A stretch of 64,000 nt of DNA from Mycetocola_A sp015752285 (GTDB lineage Bacteria > Actinomycetota > Actinomycetes > Actinomycetales > Microbacteriaceae), in the NCBI RefSeq assembly GCF_015752285.1, contig NZ_JADOUY010000005.1:62001-126000 (forward strand), given 5' to 3'. This document shows positions 53,074-62,278 of the stretch, piece by piece. The stretch's first letter is position 1. Each line of letters starts with the position of its first letter. The translations under genes and the position numbers were made by a program. Below the pieces are notes generated by a model. It saw nothing but the letters and a program-made list of their open reading frames with translations, made no database searches and had not been told where the DNA came from.

Positions 53074-53089
53074 GGTGCCGGCAGGGGAC

Positions 53090-54034
53090 CTACTCGGGGT
53101 CGCCGATGCGCACGAGGGCATCGATGATCAGATCCCAGAACCGATCCACGTCGAGATCGACGGCGACCTGGGTGGTACAGCCGTCAGGCGCCGGCGCACG
53201 AAAGTCGGCCACGGTCATGCCGAGCGTGAGTGTGCCCGTGAGTTCGACGTCGAGCGGTGCCCTCCGCACGGTGAGCACACTCGGGTCGATCACGTAGGCG
53301 ACGGCACACGGGTCGTGCACCGGAGGAGCATCGAAGCCCTGCACCTCCCGGTACGTTTCGGCGAAGAAGTCGAGCAGCTCGCCCACGAACCGCGCCGGCC
53401 CGGTGCCGACAGCAGCGATCCGTTCGGCCACTGCGGGAGTCGCGAGCGCCTGATGGGTGAGGTCGAGCCCGACCATCGTCAGTGGCCACCTCTCGTTGAA
53501 AACGATGTGCGCCGCTTCGGGGTCGATGACGATGTTGAACTCAGCGACGGCAGACCAGTTCCCGGTGTGGAAGCCACCACCCATGAGAACGACCTCCTTC
53601 ACCCGCGGAACGATCCTCGGCTCCTTGCGTGCTGCCATCGCGATGTTGGTCAGGGCGCCGGTGGGCACGAGCGTCACCGTGCCCGGCTCGCGTTCCATGA
53701 CCGTGTCGATGATCAGGTCGACGGCGTGCCGGGTGTCCAGCTCGATCACCGGCTCGGGCAGTACCGGCCCATCGAGACCGGACTCCCCGTGGATGGACGG
53801 CGCCGTCTCGAGATTCCGCACCAACGGCCGGGGGCATCCGGCGGCGAACGGCACTCCGGTGATTCCGGCGACGCGTGCGATCGAGAGGGCGTTGTGCGTC
53901 ACTTTGTCGAGCGTCTGATTGCCCATCACCGTCGTGACGCCGAGCAGCTCGATGTCGGGGTTTCCGTGGGCGAGGAGCAGCGCGATCGCGTCGTCGTGCC
54001 CAGGGTCGCAATCGAGCAGAATCGAGGTCGGCAT
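53090..54034 (-). CDS. Nucleoside hydrolase (inosine/uridine-preferring type)
   Basis: Hydrolyses the N-glycosidic bond of nucleosides to base and ribose, 314 residues. The calcium-binding N-terminus reads LLDCDPGHDDAIALLLA (D10, D14, D15). Further family signatures are VTTVMGNQTLDKVTHNAL, LVPTGALTNIAMA, MGGGFHTGNWSAVAEFNI and HDPCAVAYVI with the active-site His-Asp. Purine versus pyrimidine preference is not decided by sequence. It is convergent in position with the nuclease-like region and divergent from add. Confidence 0.93.
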   Translation of the reverse strand: MPTSILLDCDPGHDDAIALLLAHGNPDIELLGVTTVMGNQTLDKVTHNALSIARVAGITGVPFAAGCPRPLVRNLETAPSIHGESGLDGPVLPEPVIELDTRHAVDLIIDTVMEREPGTVTLVPTGALTNIAMAARKEPRIVPRVKEVVLMGGGFHTGNWSAVAEFNIVIDPEAAHIVFNERWPLTMVGLDLTHQALATPAVAERIAAVGTGPARFVGELLDFFAETYREVQGFDAPPVHDPCAVAYVIDPSVLTVRRAPLDVELTGTLTLGMTVADFRAPAPDGCTTQVAVDLDVDRFWDLIIDALVRIGDPE

Positions 54035-54106
54035 CCTCCGATCCTAGAACGAGGTCCCTCGCATCCGACCGGTGCGCACCAGCAGGCTGAGCGATAGTCT
54101 GAGCGG

Positions 54107-55237
54107 GTGACTTCTGAGAACCGGTTCCAGCTCCCCAACGGCGTCGACATCATCGACCTTCCGAAGATCTCCCTGCACGATCACCTCGATGGCGGCCTTC
54201 GCCCGCAGACGATTCTCGAGCTGGCGGATGCCGTCGGCGTCGACGTCCCCGAAACGGATGCCGCGAAACTGGCCGCGTGGTTCCTCGCCCAGTGTGACGC
54301 AGGCAATCTCGTCGACTACCTCAAGACATTCGACCTCACCACGGCCGTGATGCAGACCGAGGATGGCCTCAGCAGGGTCGCCCGCGAGTTCGTGCAGGAC
54401 CTTGCCGCTGACGGCGTGATCTACGGTGAAATCCGCTGGGCTCCCGAGCAACACCTGACCCGTGGGCTCAGCCTCGATCAGGTCGTCGAAGCCGTCCAGG
54501 AGGGCATCGAGCAGGGAATCGACGACGCCGAGCGTTCTGGCCGCGGCATCCAGATCGGCCAGCTCGTCACCGCTATGCGGCACGCCGATCGCGGTCTCGA
54601 GATCGCTGAACTCGCCGTCCGTCATCGCGGCAACGGCGTCGTCGGCTTCGACATCGCCGGTGCCGAAGCCGGTTTCCCGGCGAGCCGTCACCGCGTCGCC
54701 TTCGACTTCCTCGCCCAGGAATACCTGCCGGTCACTGTGCATGCCGGCGAGGCCGACGGCATCGACTCGATCAAGAGCGCGCTGTTCGACGGCCGAGCCC
54801 TGCGGCTCGGCCACGGCGTGCGCATCGCCGAAGACATCACTGTCGAGCGCAGCGACGACGAGGGCACATACGTCTCGCTCGGCCCGGTCGCCCAATGGGT
54901 GAAAGACCGCGAGATCGCCCTCGAGCTGAGCCCGTCGTCGAACCTGCAGACCGGGGCGATCGCGGCGTGGGGAACCGACCTCATCGACCACCCGTTCGAC
55001 CTGCTCTACCAGCTCGGTTTCAAGACGACAGTGAACGTCGACAACCGCACGATGAGCGGCACGTCGCTCACCCGGGAGCTCGGCCTGCTGGCGGATGCCT
55101 TCGCCTACGATCTCGACGACCTCGAGGTGTTCCAGCAGAATGCGGCCAGTGCCACGTTCCTGCCCCTCGAAGACCGGGAGGAACTCGCCGAGATTATTTC
55201 GGCGGGCTTCGAGGATGCCGAGAGTTACCGCGCCTGA
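54107..55237 (+). CDS. add: Adenosine deaminase
   Basis: Converts adenosine to inosine, 376 residues. Zinc ligands HDHLDGG (H24, H26), the catalytic VHAGEADG, LRLGHGV, and the late metal/substrate segment TTVNVDNRTMSGT (usual ND in other members is VD-N-R here as in many actinobacteria). The start is GTG 54107, 72 bp divergent from the nucleoside hydrolase. Works with the importer, PNP and nucleoside hydrolase in salvage. Confidence 0.94.
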   Translation: MTSENRFQLPNGVDIIDLPKISLHDHLDGGLRPQTILELADAVGVDVPETDAAKLAAWFLAQCDAGNLVDYLKTFDLTTAVMQTEDGLSRVAREFVQDLAADGVIYGEIRWAPEQHLTRGLSLDQVVEAVQEGIEQGIDDAERSGRGIQIGQLVTAMRHADRGLEIAELAVRHRGNGVVGFDIAGAEAGFPASRHRVAFDFLAQEYLPVTVHAGEADGIDSIKSALFDGRALRLGHGVRIAEDITVERSDDEGTYVSLGPVAQWVKDREIALELSPSSNLQTGAIAAWGTDLIDHPFDLLYQLGFKTTVNVDNRTMSGTSLTRELGLLADAFAYDLDDLEVFQQNAASATFLPLEDREELAEIISAGFEDAESYRA

Positions 55238-55316
55238 CCCCCGCCGACCGCGGGGGAGAGGGACGAGCCGATACGCTGTAGCTGGTTTCGCCCCCCACCT
55301 CCTGAAGTGAGCCCCG

Positions 55317-55763
55317 ATGTCCCTGCCCCCTCTTCCGAATTCCGCGATCCAGCTCGGCGCCGCGGCGTCCGACTGGCGTGACGCCGTCCGGCTCGCCGGC
55401 GCGGCTCTGGAGCGGAGCGGGGCGACAGAGGAGTCATACACCGACCGGATGATTCAGGTCATCGACGAGTTCGGCGCGTACATCGTGATCGCTCCCGGAC
55501 TCGCGCTCGCTCACGCCCGCCCGGGCGCCGATGTGCTGCATGAAGGCTTGTCCGTCGTCACTCTCGCGGAGCCGATCGCCTTCGGGCATCCGCACAACGA
55601 CCCGGTGAACGTCGTGCTCGGCCTCGCCGTCACCACTCCTGAGTCGCACGTCACCTCCATCGCCGACCTGGCAAATGTGTTCAACGACGCCACGGCGATC
55701 CCGGCGGTCGCCTCAGCTACCACCCCGGACGACGTCCGTCGGGTTCTCGGCGCGGCCGAGTAA
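55317..55763 (+). CDS. PTS system IIA component (ascorbate/mannitol-fructose type)
   Basis: 148 residues of the EIIA-Man/Fru fold family. The phospho-acceptor is His66 in APGLALAHARPG, and GLSVVTLAEPIAFGHPHNDP with VVLGLAVT completes the signature. This form resembles UlaC-like IIA. It precedes the IIB gene by 13 bp. No IIC permease gene is visible next to it in this window. Confidence 0.85.
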   Translation: MSLPPLPNSAIQLGAAASDWRDAVRLAGAALERSGATEESYTDRMIQVIDEFGAYIVIAPGLALAHARPGADVLHEGLSVVTLAEPIAFGHPHNDPVNVVLGLAVTTPESHVTSIADLANVFNDATAIPAVASATTPDDVRRVLGAAE

Positions 55764-55776
55764 CGAGGAGATTCCC

Positions 55777-56049
55777 GTGAAAATCGTCGCCATCTGCGGG
55801 GCCGGTGTCGGAACATCCGGCATCCTCAAAGTCAACGCCGAACGTGTGCTCAAACGCCTCGACATCGAGGCCGAGGTGACGGCATCCGACATCGCGAACC
55901 TCCCGGTCGCTGCCGCAGACGCCCAGGTCATCCTCACCTCGCCCGAGCTCGTCGACAAGATCGGCAAGACGTTCGCCGACGTCGTCGTCGTGAACAACTA
56001 CTTCGACCTCGAGGAGCTCACCGAGAAGCTCGAACGCGCCCTCGGCTGA
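55777..56049 (+). CDS. PTS system IIB component (ascorbate/galactitol type)
   Basis: 90 residues. The phospho-acceptor Cys7 lies in the P-loop IVAICGAGVGTSGILKVN, and ASDIANLPVAAADAQVILTS matches UlaB/SgaB proteins. GTG 55777 follows GAGGAG. It is followed 23 bp later by the converging phosphomutase, so IIC is missing here. Confidence 0.85.
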   Translation: MKIVAICGAGVGTSGILKVNAERVLKRLDIEAEVTASDIANLPVAAADAQVILTSPELVDKIGKTFADVVVVNNYFDLEELTEKLERALG

Positions 56050-56072
56050 ACGCGGCAGCCGAGGGGCGACCG

Positions 56073-57767
56073 TCAGGCCGTTGCGGCCGCAGCGATTTCG
56101 CGCAACTCGGTGGTCATCGCCGCCAGGAGAACGGATGCCTCGTCGCGGCGATCGTTCGGGCGCTGGACGTCGAGGTAGAACTTGATCTTCGGCTCGGTGC
56201 CGCTCGGTCGGGCCATCACACGTGAGCCGTCCTCGAGGCGGAAGCGGAGGGCATCCGTCGGCGGGAGGGCGTCTGATCCGTTGCGCAGGTCGTCGATGCC
56301 GACGACGCCGACACCCCCGAGGCTTGTGGGAGGGTTTGCCCGCAGGTGCGCCATGATCGCGGCGATGTCGGACAGGTCGGTCACCCGGAGCGACAACTGG
56401 TCGCTGGCGAAGTAGCCGAACTTCTCGGCGAAGGCGTCGAGCACGCGTTCGATGGTGATGTTCTGGGCCTTGAAGAAGCAGGCCATGGAGAGAAAGTCGA
56501 TCGCCGCCGAGATCCCGTCCTTGTCGCGCACTGTTCGCGGGTTGACGAGGTAGCCGAGTGCTTCCTCGTATCCATAGATCAGTCCGGGCACCCGCGACAC
56601 CCACTTGAACCCGGTGAGCGTCTCGACGAAGTCGAGGTCGTACGCGGCCGCGACGGCCGCGAGGGCAGGAGACGAGACGATCGAGCAGGCGAGGACTCCG
56701 CCTGTGGTGCCCTGCTCCGCGGCAAGAACGGCGGCACGCCAGCCGAGGAGTGCGCCGACCTCGTTGCCGGACAACTGCCGGTAGCCCTCGGGATGCGAGA
56801 CGTCCGGGATGGCGATGGAGAGCCGGTCGGCGTCCGGGTCGTTGGCGACGACGAGTTCGGCGCCGGTCTCACGGGCGAGCGCGTACGCGAGGTCGAGGGC
56901 ACCGGGTTCTTCCGGGTTCGGGAACGCGACGGTCGGGAACGCGGCGTCTGGCTCCTGCTGCTCAGGGACGGAGGAGGGGAGCGTCAGCCCTGCTGTGGTG
57001 GCGACACGGGAGAAGGTCTCCCAGCCGACACCGTGCATCGCCGTGTAGACGACGTTCAGGTCGACTTTTTCGCTGGTCATCACCGCTGCGGTCGCATCGA
57101 CATAGGCGTCGACGACATCATCGCCCGCGATCTCGTATGACGTGCTCCTCGGAAGTTCGAGGACGTTTCCGGTGGAGGCCACGCGTGAGATGTGCGCTTC
57201 GATCCGGGCATCCGACGGCGACACGATCTGTGATCCGTCGTCTGCTCCACCGAGGTAGACCTTGTAGCCGTTGTCGGCAGGCGGGTTGTGGCTGGCAGTG
57301 ACCATCACTCCGGCCGACGCTCCGAGGTGACGCACGGCGAAGGCGAGCACGGGCGTCGGGAGGAGGCGAGGCAGCAGGATCGAACGGATGCCGGCACCGG
57401 CCATCAGTTCAGCGGTGTCCGTTGCGAAGATCTTCGAGTTGCGCCGGCCGTCGTAGCCGATCACGACGCTTGGGGTGGCACCCGGTTCACGTTCGAGGAG
57501 GAACGCGGCGAGGCCGGCAGCAGCCTGGCCGACGAGCACCCGGTTCATCCGGGCGGAGCCGGCTTCGATGCGCCCGCGCAGGCCGGCGGTGCCGAACTCG
57601 AGCCGGGTGTCGAACCGGCTGTGCAGTTCGTCGAGTGCTGGTTCGCTCCCGCTCGCTGCGTCCCTGATGAGGGTTTCCAGTTCGATCCTGGTCTCGGCAT
57701 CCGGATCCTGGTCTAGCCAGTTCTGGGCGACCGTGAGAACGTGCGCTGTTCCTGCGTCGGTCATCAC
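56073..57767 (-). CDS. Phosphomannomutase / phosphoglucomutase-family enzyme
   Basis: Alpha-D-phosphohexomutase of 564 residues, the long form. The phospho-serine is Ser159 in VMVTASHNPPADNGYKVY; RLEFGTAGLRGRIEAG opens the first domain; ANDPDADRLSIAIP is the metal loop; FKWVSR and RPSGTEPKIKFYLDV bind sugar and phosphate. The GTG at 57767 overlaps the pnp stop by 4 bp (ATG 57764 is alternative). Coupling to a purine-nucleoside phosphorylase suggests it may isomerise (deoxy)ribose 1-phosphate to the 5-phosphate, as phosphopentomutases do; mannose or glucose phosphate are the other candidates. Confidence 0.88.
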   Translation of the reverse strand: MMTDAGTAHVLTVAQNWLDQDPDAETRIELETLIRDAASGSEPALDELHSRFDTRLEFGTAGLRGRIEAGSARMNRVLVGQAAAGLAAFLLEREPGATPSVVIGYDGRRNSKIFATDTAELMAGAGIRSILLPRLLPTPVLAFAVRHLGASAGVMVTASHNPPADNGYKVYLGGADDGSQIVSPSDARIEAHISRVASTGNVLELPRSTSYEIAGDDVVDAYVDATAAVMTSEKVDLNVVYTAMHGVGWETFSRVATTAGLTLPSSVPEQQEPDAAFPTVAFPNPEEPGALDLAYALARETGAELVVANDPDADRLSIAIPDVSHPEGYRQLSGNEVGALLGWRAAVLAAEQGTTGGVLACSIVSSPALAAVAAAYDLDFVETLTGFKWVSRVPGLIYGYEEALGYLVNPRTVRDKDGISAAIDFLSMACFFKAQNITIERVLDAFAEKFGYFASDQLSLRVTDLSDIAAIMAHLRANPPTSLGGVGVVGIDDLRNGSDALPPTDALRFRLEDGSRVMARPSGTEPKIKFYLDVQRPNDRRDEASVLLAAMTTELREIAAAATA

Positions 57768-58597
57768 AGTGCTGCCACGATTCGCGCGAGGAGGGCGCTG
57801 ATCACGGGCTCGGCGTCTCGGCCGGCCTCCAGCACCTCCAGGTGGCTCAGCGGGGTCGACTGGATGCCTGCGGCGAGGTTGGTGATGAGTGACATTCCGA
57901 GGACCTCCATGCCGGCCTGGCGGGCGGCGATCGCTTCGAGGGCGGTCGACATGCCGACGATGTGGCCGCCGATGGCCTTCGCCATCTGGACTTCAGCGGG
58001 CGTCTCGTAGTGCGGACCGCGGAATTGGCAGTACACACCCTCGTCAAGGGTCGGGTCGATGCTGTGAGCGAGCGCGCGCAACCGGCTCGAGTAGAGGTCG
58101 GTGAGGTCGATGAAGGTGGCGCCCTCCAGCGGCGAGTCGGCCGTGAGGTTGATGTGGTCACTGATCAGCACGGGGGTGCCGGGTGACCAGGTCTCGCGGA
58201 TGCCGCCCGCTCCGTTGGTGAGGATCATGGTGGCTGCTCCGGCGGCCGCTGCGGTCCGCACGCTGTGCACGACCCGACGCACGCCGTGGCCTTCGTAATA
58301 ATGGGTGCGCGCTCCGATGACGAGGGCGCGCTTACCGCTCGGCAGCAGGACCGAGCGGAGCGTGCCGACGTGGCCCTCCAGGGCGGGGCGGGAGAAGCCC
58401 TCGATCTCGTGGGCGGGGATCGTGGCGGTGGTCTCACCGATGAGCTCGGCCGCCTTGCCCCAGCCGGAGCCGAGAGTGAGGGCGATCTCGTGCCGTTCGA
58501 CGCCGGTTCTCTCGGCGATCTGGGCGGCCGCGCGCGCGGCGACCTCGAAGGGATCGACGGCTGGGTCGTCGAGCGGATGGAAGGATGCGTCAGACAT
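57764..58597 (-). CDS. Purine-nucleoside phosphorylase
   Basis: Phosphorolysis of inosine and guanosine, 277 residues, trimeric PNP family. Signatures: LTLGSGWGKAAELIGE, ARTHYYEGHGVRRVV, TNGAGGIRETWSPGTPVLIS, YCQFRGPHYETPAEVQMAKA and VGMSTALEAIAARQAGMEVL with the Asn in SLITNLAAG. It overlaps the phosphomutase gene by 4 bp, so released pentose phosphate can be channelled to it. Confidence 0.95.
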   Translation of the reverse strand: MSDASFHPLDDPAVDPFEVAARAAAQIAERTGVERHEIALTLGSGWGKAAELIGETTATIPAHEIEGFSRPALEGHVGTLRSVLLPSGKRALVIGARTHYYEGHGVRRVVHSVRTAAAAGAATMILTNGAGGIRETWSPGTPVLISDHINLTADSPLEGATFIDLTDLYSSRLRALAHSIDPTLDEGVYCQFRGPHYETPAEVQMAKAIGGHIVGMSTALEAIAARQAGMEVLGMSLITNLAAGIQSTPLSHLEVLEAGRDAEPVISALLARIVAAL

Positions 58598-58768
58598 CCC
58601 TCCATCATATTTGCCGGAGGTCGTGCTGATCGGGGATTCGAACGGATGCCGACCGGCCGCACCATCTGAGCACGGCGGCTACCCGCACGGCGGGATCCGC
58701 GCGACGACGGGGATGTGGGCGTCATCGGGCGTTTTGGGAACGGTGTTCAGGGCTGCGACAATAGAGCA

Positions 58769-60205
58769 ATGACCTACGAGTTCGAGCGCAAACAACGGAT
58801 CGCTGTACTCGGGGGAGGCCCGGGCGGATACGAGGCCGCGCTCGCGGGTGCACAACTCGGAGCAGACGTCACGCTCATCGAGCGGACCGGAGTCGGCGGC
58901 GCCGCCGTCATCACCGACGTTGTCCCTTCAAAAACCCTCATCGCCACCGCGGAGGCGACCAACGCCGTCCGCGGAGCCAGCGAACTCGGCGTGCAGTTCT
59001 TCGCGCGCGGCGAAAACGGCAAGCCGGTGAAGCCAGAGGTCACCGTCAACCTGGCAGCTGTGAACAAGCGGCTCCTCGGACTCGCCCGCCAGCAGTCGGA
59101 GGACATGCGCTCGAACCTCGAGCAGGCCGGCGTGAAGATCGTGAACGGCGACGGCCGGCTCGACGGCCGTGACGCGATCATCGTGTCGACCGAGTCAGGG
59201 GGCCGCGGCACCGACTTCGATCGCGTCGAAGCCGACACCATCGTCGTGTCTGTCGGCGGCAGCCCGCGCCAGCTCCCCTCGGCGATGCCGGACGGCGAGC
59301 GGATCCTCAGCTGGACCCAGCTGTACAACCTCAAAGCGTGCCCCGAACACCTCATCGTCGTCGGCTCCGGTGTGACCGGTGCCGAGTTCGCGTCCGCCTA
59401 TCGTGCCCTCGGGTCTGAAGTCACCCTCATCTCGAGCCGCGACCAGGTCCTGCCGGGGGAAGACGCCGACGCCGCAGCCGTCATCGAGAAAGTGTTCAAG
59501 CGCAACGGCATGACCGTGCTGTCGAAGTCGCGCGCATCGAGCGTCGTCCGCACCGAGAACGGAGTTGTCGCCACCCTGTCAGACGGTCGCACGGTCGAGG
59601 GCAGCCACTGCCTCATGGCGGTCGGCGCGGTTCCGAACACCGCAGGCATCGGCCTGGAAGAGGCTGGCGTGCAGATGACCGAATCGGGTCACATTCGCGT
59701 GAACCGGGTAGCGCGCACGTCGATCCCGAACATCTACGCGGCGGGAGACTGCACGACCTTCATGCCCCTGGCATCCGTCGCGTCGATGCAGGGCCGGTCG
59801 GCCATCTTCCACGCGATGGGCGACGCTGTGAACCCGACCGAGCTGCGCAACGTCGCCGCGAACATCTTCACCCAGCCCGAGATCGCGACGGTCGGCTGGA
59901 CCCAGAAGCAGATCGAAGACGGCGTCGCGCAGGGCGTCATCTACAAGCTGCCGCTCAAATCGAACCCGCGCGCGAAAATGCTCGGCATCAAGGACGGTTT
60001 CGTGAAGCTCTTCGCGCGCACCGGCTCCGGCACCGTCATCGGTGGCGTCATCGTCGCTCCGAAGGCCAGCGAGCTCATCTTCCCGCTCGCGATCGCCGTC
60101 GAGCACCGGCTCAACGTCGACGAGATCGCGCGGGCGTTCGCCGTGTACCCGTCGCTGACCGGCAGCATCACGGATGCCGCCAAAGCGATGCACATCGTCA
60201 ACTAG
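58769..60205 (+). CDS. lpdA: NAD(P)H-quinone reductase of the LpdA flavoprotein type
   Basis: FAD enzyme of the pyridine-nucleotide-disulfide oxidoreductase family, 478 residues. It starts IAVLGGGPGGYEAALAGAQL with FAD fold, then GVGGAAVITDVVPSKTLIAT, where dihydrolipoamide dehydrogenases carry a redox CxxxxC pair; both Cys are absent. This matches mycobacterial LpdA (Rv3303c), an NAD(P)H:quinone reductase. NAD-binding fold VVGSGVTGAEFASAYRALG and the IYAAGDCT FAD site follow. ATG 58769 is used. It is divergent from pnp. Confidence 0.9.
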   Translation: MTYEFERKQRIAVLGGGPGGYEAALAGAQLGADVTLIERTGVGGAAVITDVVPSKTLIATAEATNAVRGASELGVQFFARGENGKPVKPEVTVNLAAVNKRLLGLARQQSEDMRSNLEQAGVKIVNGDGRLDGRDAIIVSTESGGRGTDFDRVEADTIVVSVGGSPRQLPSAMPDGERILSWTQLYNLKACPEHLIVVGSGVTGAEFASAYRALGSEVTLISSRDQVLPGEDADAAAVIEKVFKRNGMTVLSKSRASSVVRTENGVVATLSDGRTVEGSHCLMAVGAVPNTAGIGLEEAGVQMTESGHIRVNRVARTSIPNIYAAGDCTTFMPLASVASMQGRSAIFHAMGDAVNPTELRNVAANIFTQPEIATVGWTQKQIEDGVAQGVIYKLPLKSNPRAKMLGIKDGFVKLFARTGSGTVIGGVIVAPKASELIFPLAIAVEHRLNVDEIARAFAVYPSLTGSITDAAKAMHIVN

Positions 60206-60234
60206 CGCGCTCGCCCACGGCTTTCGCTGGCCCG

Positions 60235-60310
60235 CACATTCAGGAGCGTCCCGCACATTCAGGAGCCTCCTGCACATTCAGGAGCGTCCTGCACATTCAG
60301 GAGTTCTGTG
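60235..60310. repeat. 19-bp tandem repeat of the family A left arm (4 units)
   Basis: CACATTCAGGAG recurs at 60235, 60254, 60273 and 60292, an exact 19-bp period. The last unit is the left arm of palindrome A3. This mirrors the array of right arms at 8779-8850. Confidence 0.9.
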
Positions 60311-60372
60311 CCGACACGCCGTACGGGAGCGCTCCCACAACGGCGTGTCGCGAGTTTCTCCTGAATTCGGAG
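60292..60372. repeat. Palindrome family A, copy A3
   Basis: Left arm CACATTCAGGAGTTCTG to CGACACGCCG, loop with GGGAGCGCTCCC, right arm CGGCGTGTCGCGAGTTT to CTCCTGAATTCGGAG. It lies between converging lpdA and the carboxylase gene, with no nuclease-like gene next to it. It has the same orientation as A1 and A2. Confidence 0.9.
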
Positions 60373-60429
60373 TACGTTCCTGACTGTGCGGTGCCCGGAT
60401 GTCCGGGCCGCGGCTGACAGGGCGGAGAG

Positions 60430-62199
60430 TCAGGCGCTGGTGATCGTCAGCAACCGGTGTCCGCTCGACACGGTCGCACCGACTTCGACGTTGAGGTTGC
60501 CGATCGTCCCGTCCTTGTGGGCGGTGATCGGCTGCTCCATCTTCATCGCCTCGAGCACGACGACGAGGTCGCCCTTGACGACCTGCTGTCCGTCCTCGAC
60601 GGCGAGCTTCACGATGGTGGCCTGCATCGGGGATGCCACGGCGTCGCCGGTGGCAGAACTCACGACCCCGGACCCGCCGTGGCGCTTCGGTGCAGGTGCG
60701 AGCGCCCGTGCTGCGGCGCCCGAACCGGGGACGAGCGTCGTCGGCAGGCTCACCTCGATGCGTTTGCCCTCGACCTCGACGACAACACTGTGACGGGTGG
60801 TTGACGCTTTCGGTCCGTCGAACTCGCCGTCCCACGGTTCGATGTCGTTGACGAACTCGGTCTCGATCCACCGGGTGTAGACGCCGAAGGTGCCGTTCTC
60901 CGCAGTGAAGGCCGGGTCACGCACGATCTTGCGGTGGAACGGGATGACGGTGGGCAGTCCGGCGACCTCGAACTCGTCGAGCGCCCTCCGCGACCGTTCG
61001 AGCGCCTGAGCGCGGTCGGCACCGGTGACGATGATCTTGCCGAGCAGCGAGTCGAACGCTCCCGAGATCTCGTCGCCGGCGGTGACGCCGGAATCGAGAC
61101 GGATGCCCGGGCCTCCGAACGTCTTGAAGACGTGGATCGGGCCGGGCTGCGGCAGGAAGCCGCGACCGGGGTCTTCACCGTTGATGCGGAACTCGATCGA
61201 GTGGCCCTGCGGGATCGGGTCATCGTAGTCGAGCGTTCCACCCTCGGCGAGCCGGAACTGTTCGCGCACGAGGTCGATCCCGGTGATCTCCTCAGAGACC
61301 GGATGCTCGACCTGCAGGCGGGTGTTGACCTCGAGGAAGGAGACGGTGCCGTCTTTACCGATGAGGAACTCGCAGGTGCCTGCACCCACGTAGCCGACCT
61401 CCTTGAGGATGGCTTTGGATGCGCTGTAGAGCAGGTCGTTCTGTTCATCGGTGAGGAACGGCGCCGGAGCTTCCTCGACGAGCTTCTGGTGCCGACGCTG
61501 AAGGGAGCAATCGCGCGTGGAGACGACGACGACGTTGCCCGTTGCATCCGCCAGGCACTGGGTCTCAACGTGGCGGGGCTGGTCGAGATATTTCTCGACG
61601 AAGCACTCACCGCGGCCGAAAGCAGCGATCGCCTCACGGGTCGCGGAGTCGAAGGCTTCGGCGACCTCATCGCGTTCGCGGGCGATCTTGAGCCCACGGC
61701 CTCCACCGCCGAAAGCGGCCTTGATGGCGACGGGGAGTCCGTGCTCGTCGACGAACGCGAGAACCTCGTCGGCACCTGACACCGGGTTGAGGGTTCCCGG
61801 GGCGAGCGGAGCGCCCACCTTCTGCGCGATGTGACGGGCAGAGACCTTATCGCCGAGCTGCTCGATGGCAGCGGGTGACGGGCCGATCCAGATCAGTCCA
61901 GCTCCGATGACGGCGCGCGCGAAGTCGGCATTCTCGGCGAGGAAGCCGTAACCGGGGTGAACGGCATCCGCGCCTGAACGCCGGGCGATCGACAGGATCT
62001 TGTCGATGACGAGGTAGGTGTCAGCGCTGGTCGTGCCGTCGAGCGCGTACGACTCGTCCGCCAGTTTCGCGTGCATGGCGTCGCGGTCCTGGTCTGCATA
62101 GACGGCCACCGAGCCGATCCCGCTGTCGCGCGCTGCGCGGATCACTCGGACGGCGATTTCGCCCCGATTGGCAATGAGGACCTTGGATATACGCGACAC
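60430..62199 (-). CDS. accA3: Acyl-CoA carboxylase alpha subunit (biotin carboxylase + BCCP)
   Basis: Carboxylates biotin and carries it to a separate beta subunit for acetyl- or propionyl-CoA carboxylation; 589 residues. The biotin carboxylase part has VLIANRGEIAVRVIRAARDSG, GGGGRGLKIARER (ATP loop) and EMNTRLQVEHPVSE-like EVNTRLQVEHPVSE. The C-terminal biotinyl domain carries Lys553 in EAMKMEQPITA. The start is GTG 62199. The beta subunit gene is not in the window. Confidence 0.94.
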   Translation of the reverse strand: MSRISKVLIANRGEIAVRVIRAARDSGIGSVAVYADQDRDAMHAKLADESYALDGTTSADTYLVIDKILSIARRSGADAVHPGYGFLAENADFARAVIGAGLIWIGPSPAAIEQLGDKVSARHIAQKVGAPLAPGTLNPVSGADEVLAFVDEHGLPVAIKAAFGGGGRGLKIARERDEVAEAFDSATREAIAAFGRGECFVEKYLDQPRHVETQCLADATGNVVVVSTRDCSLQRRHQKLVEEAPAPFLTDEQNDLLYSASKAILKEVGYVGAGTCEFLIGKDGTVSFLEVNTRLQVEHPVSEEITGIDLVREQFRLAEGGTLDYDDPIPQGHSIEFRINGEDPGRGFLPQPGPIHVFKTFGGPGIRLDSGVTAGDEISGAFDSLLGKIIVTGADRAQALERSRRALDEFEVAGLPTVIPFHRKIVRDPAFTAENGTFGVYTRWIETEFVNDIEPWDGEFDGPKASTTRHSVVVEVEGKRIEVSLPTTLVPGSGAAARALAPAPKRHGGSGVVSSATGDAVASPMQATIVKLAVEDGQQVVKGDLVVVLEAMKMEQPITAHKDGTIGNLNVEVGATVSSGHRLLTITSA

Positions 62200-62278
62200 A
62201 GTCCCTTAGCCTATTGCCCGCAGCGGCGAGGTTTTTGGTCGGTGCCCACAGAAATGTCCGGAGAAGCACTGCGGATGC

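Noticed and set aside
58615..58680. GGGGATTCGAAC resembling the T-arm of a minus-strand tRNA
   Set aside because: The flanking bases do not form a 5-bp T-stem and no acceptor or anticodon arm could be drawn.
60235..60310. Possible CRISPR array (four regularly spaced repeats)
   Set aside because: The spacing is 19 bp with only 7 bp between conserved words and the spacer parts are alike; no cas genes are near. It is an iteration of the palindrome arm.
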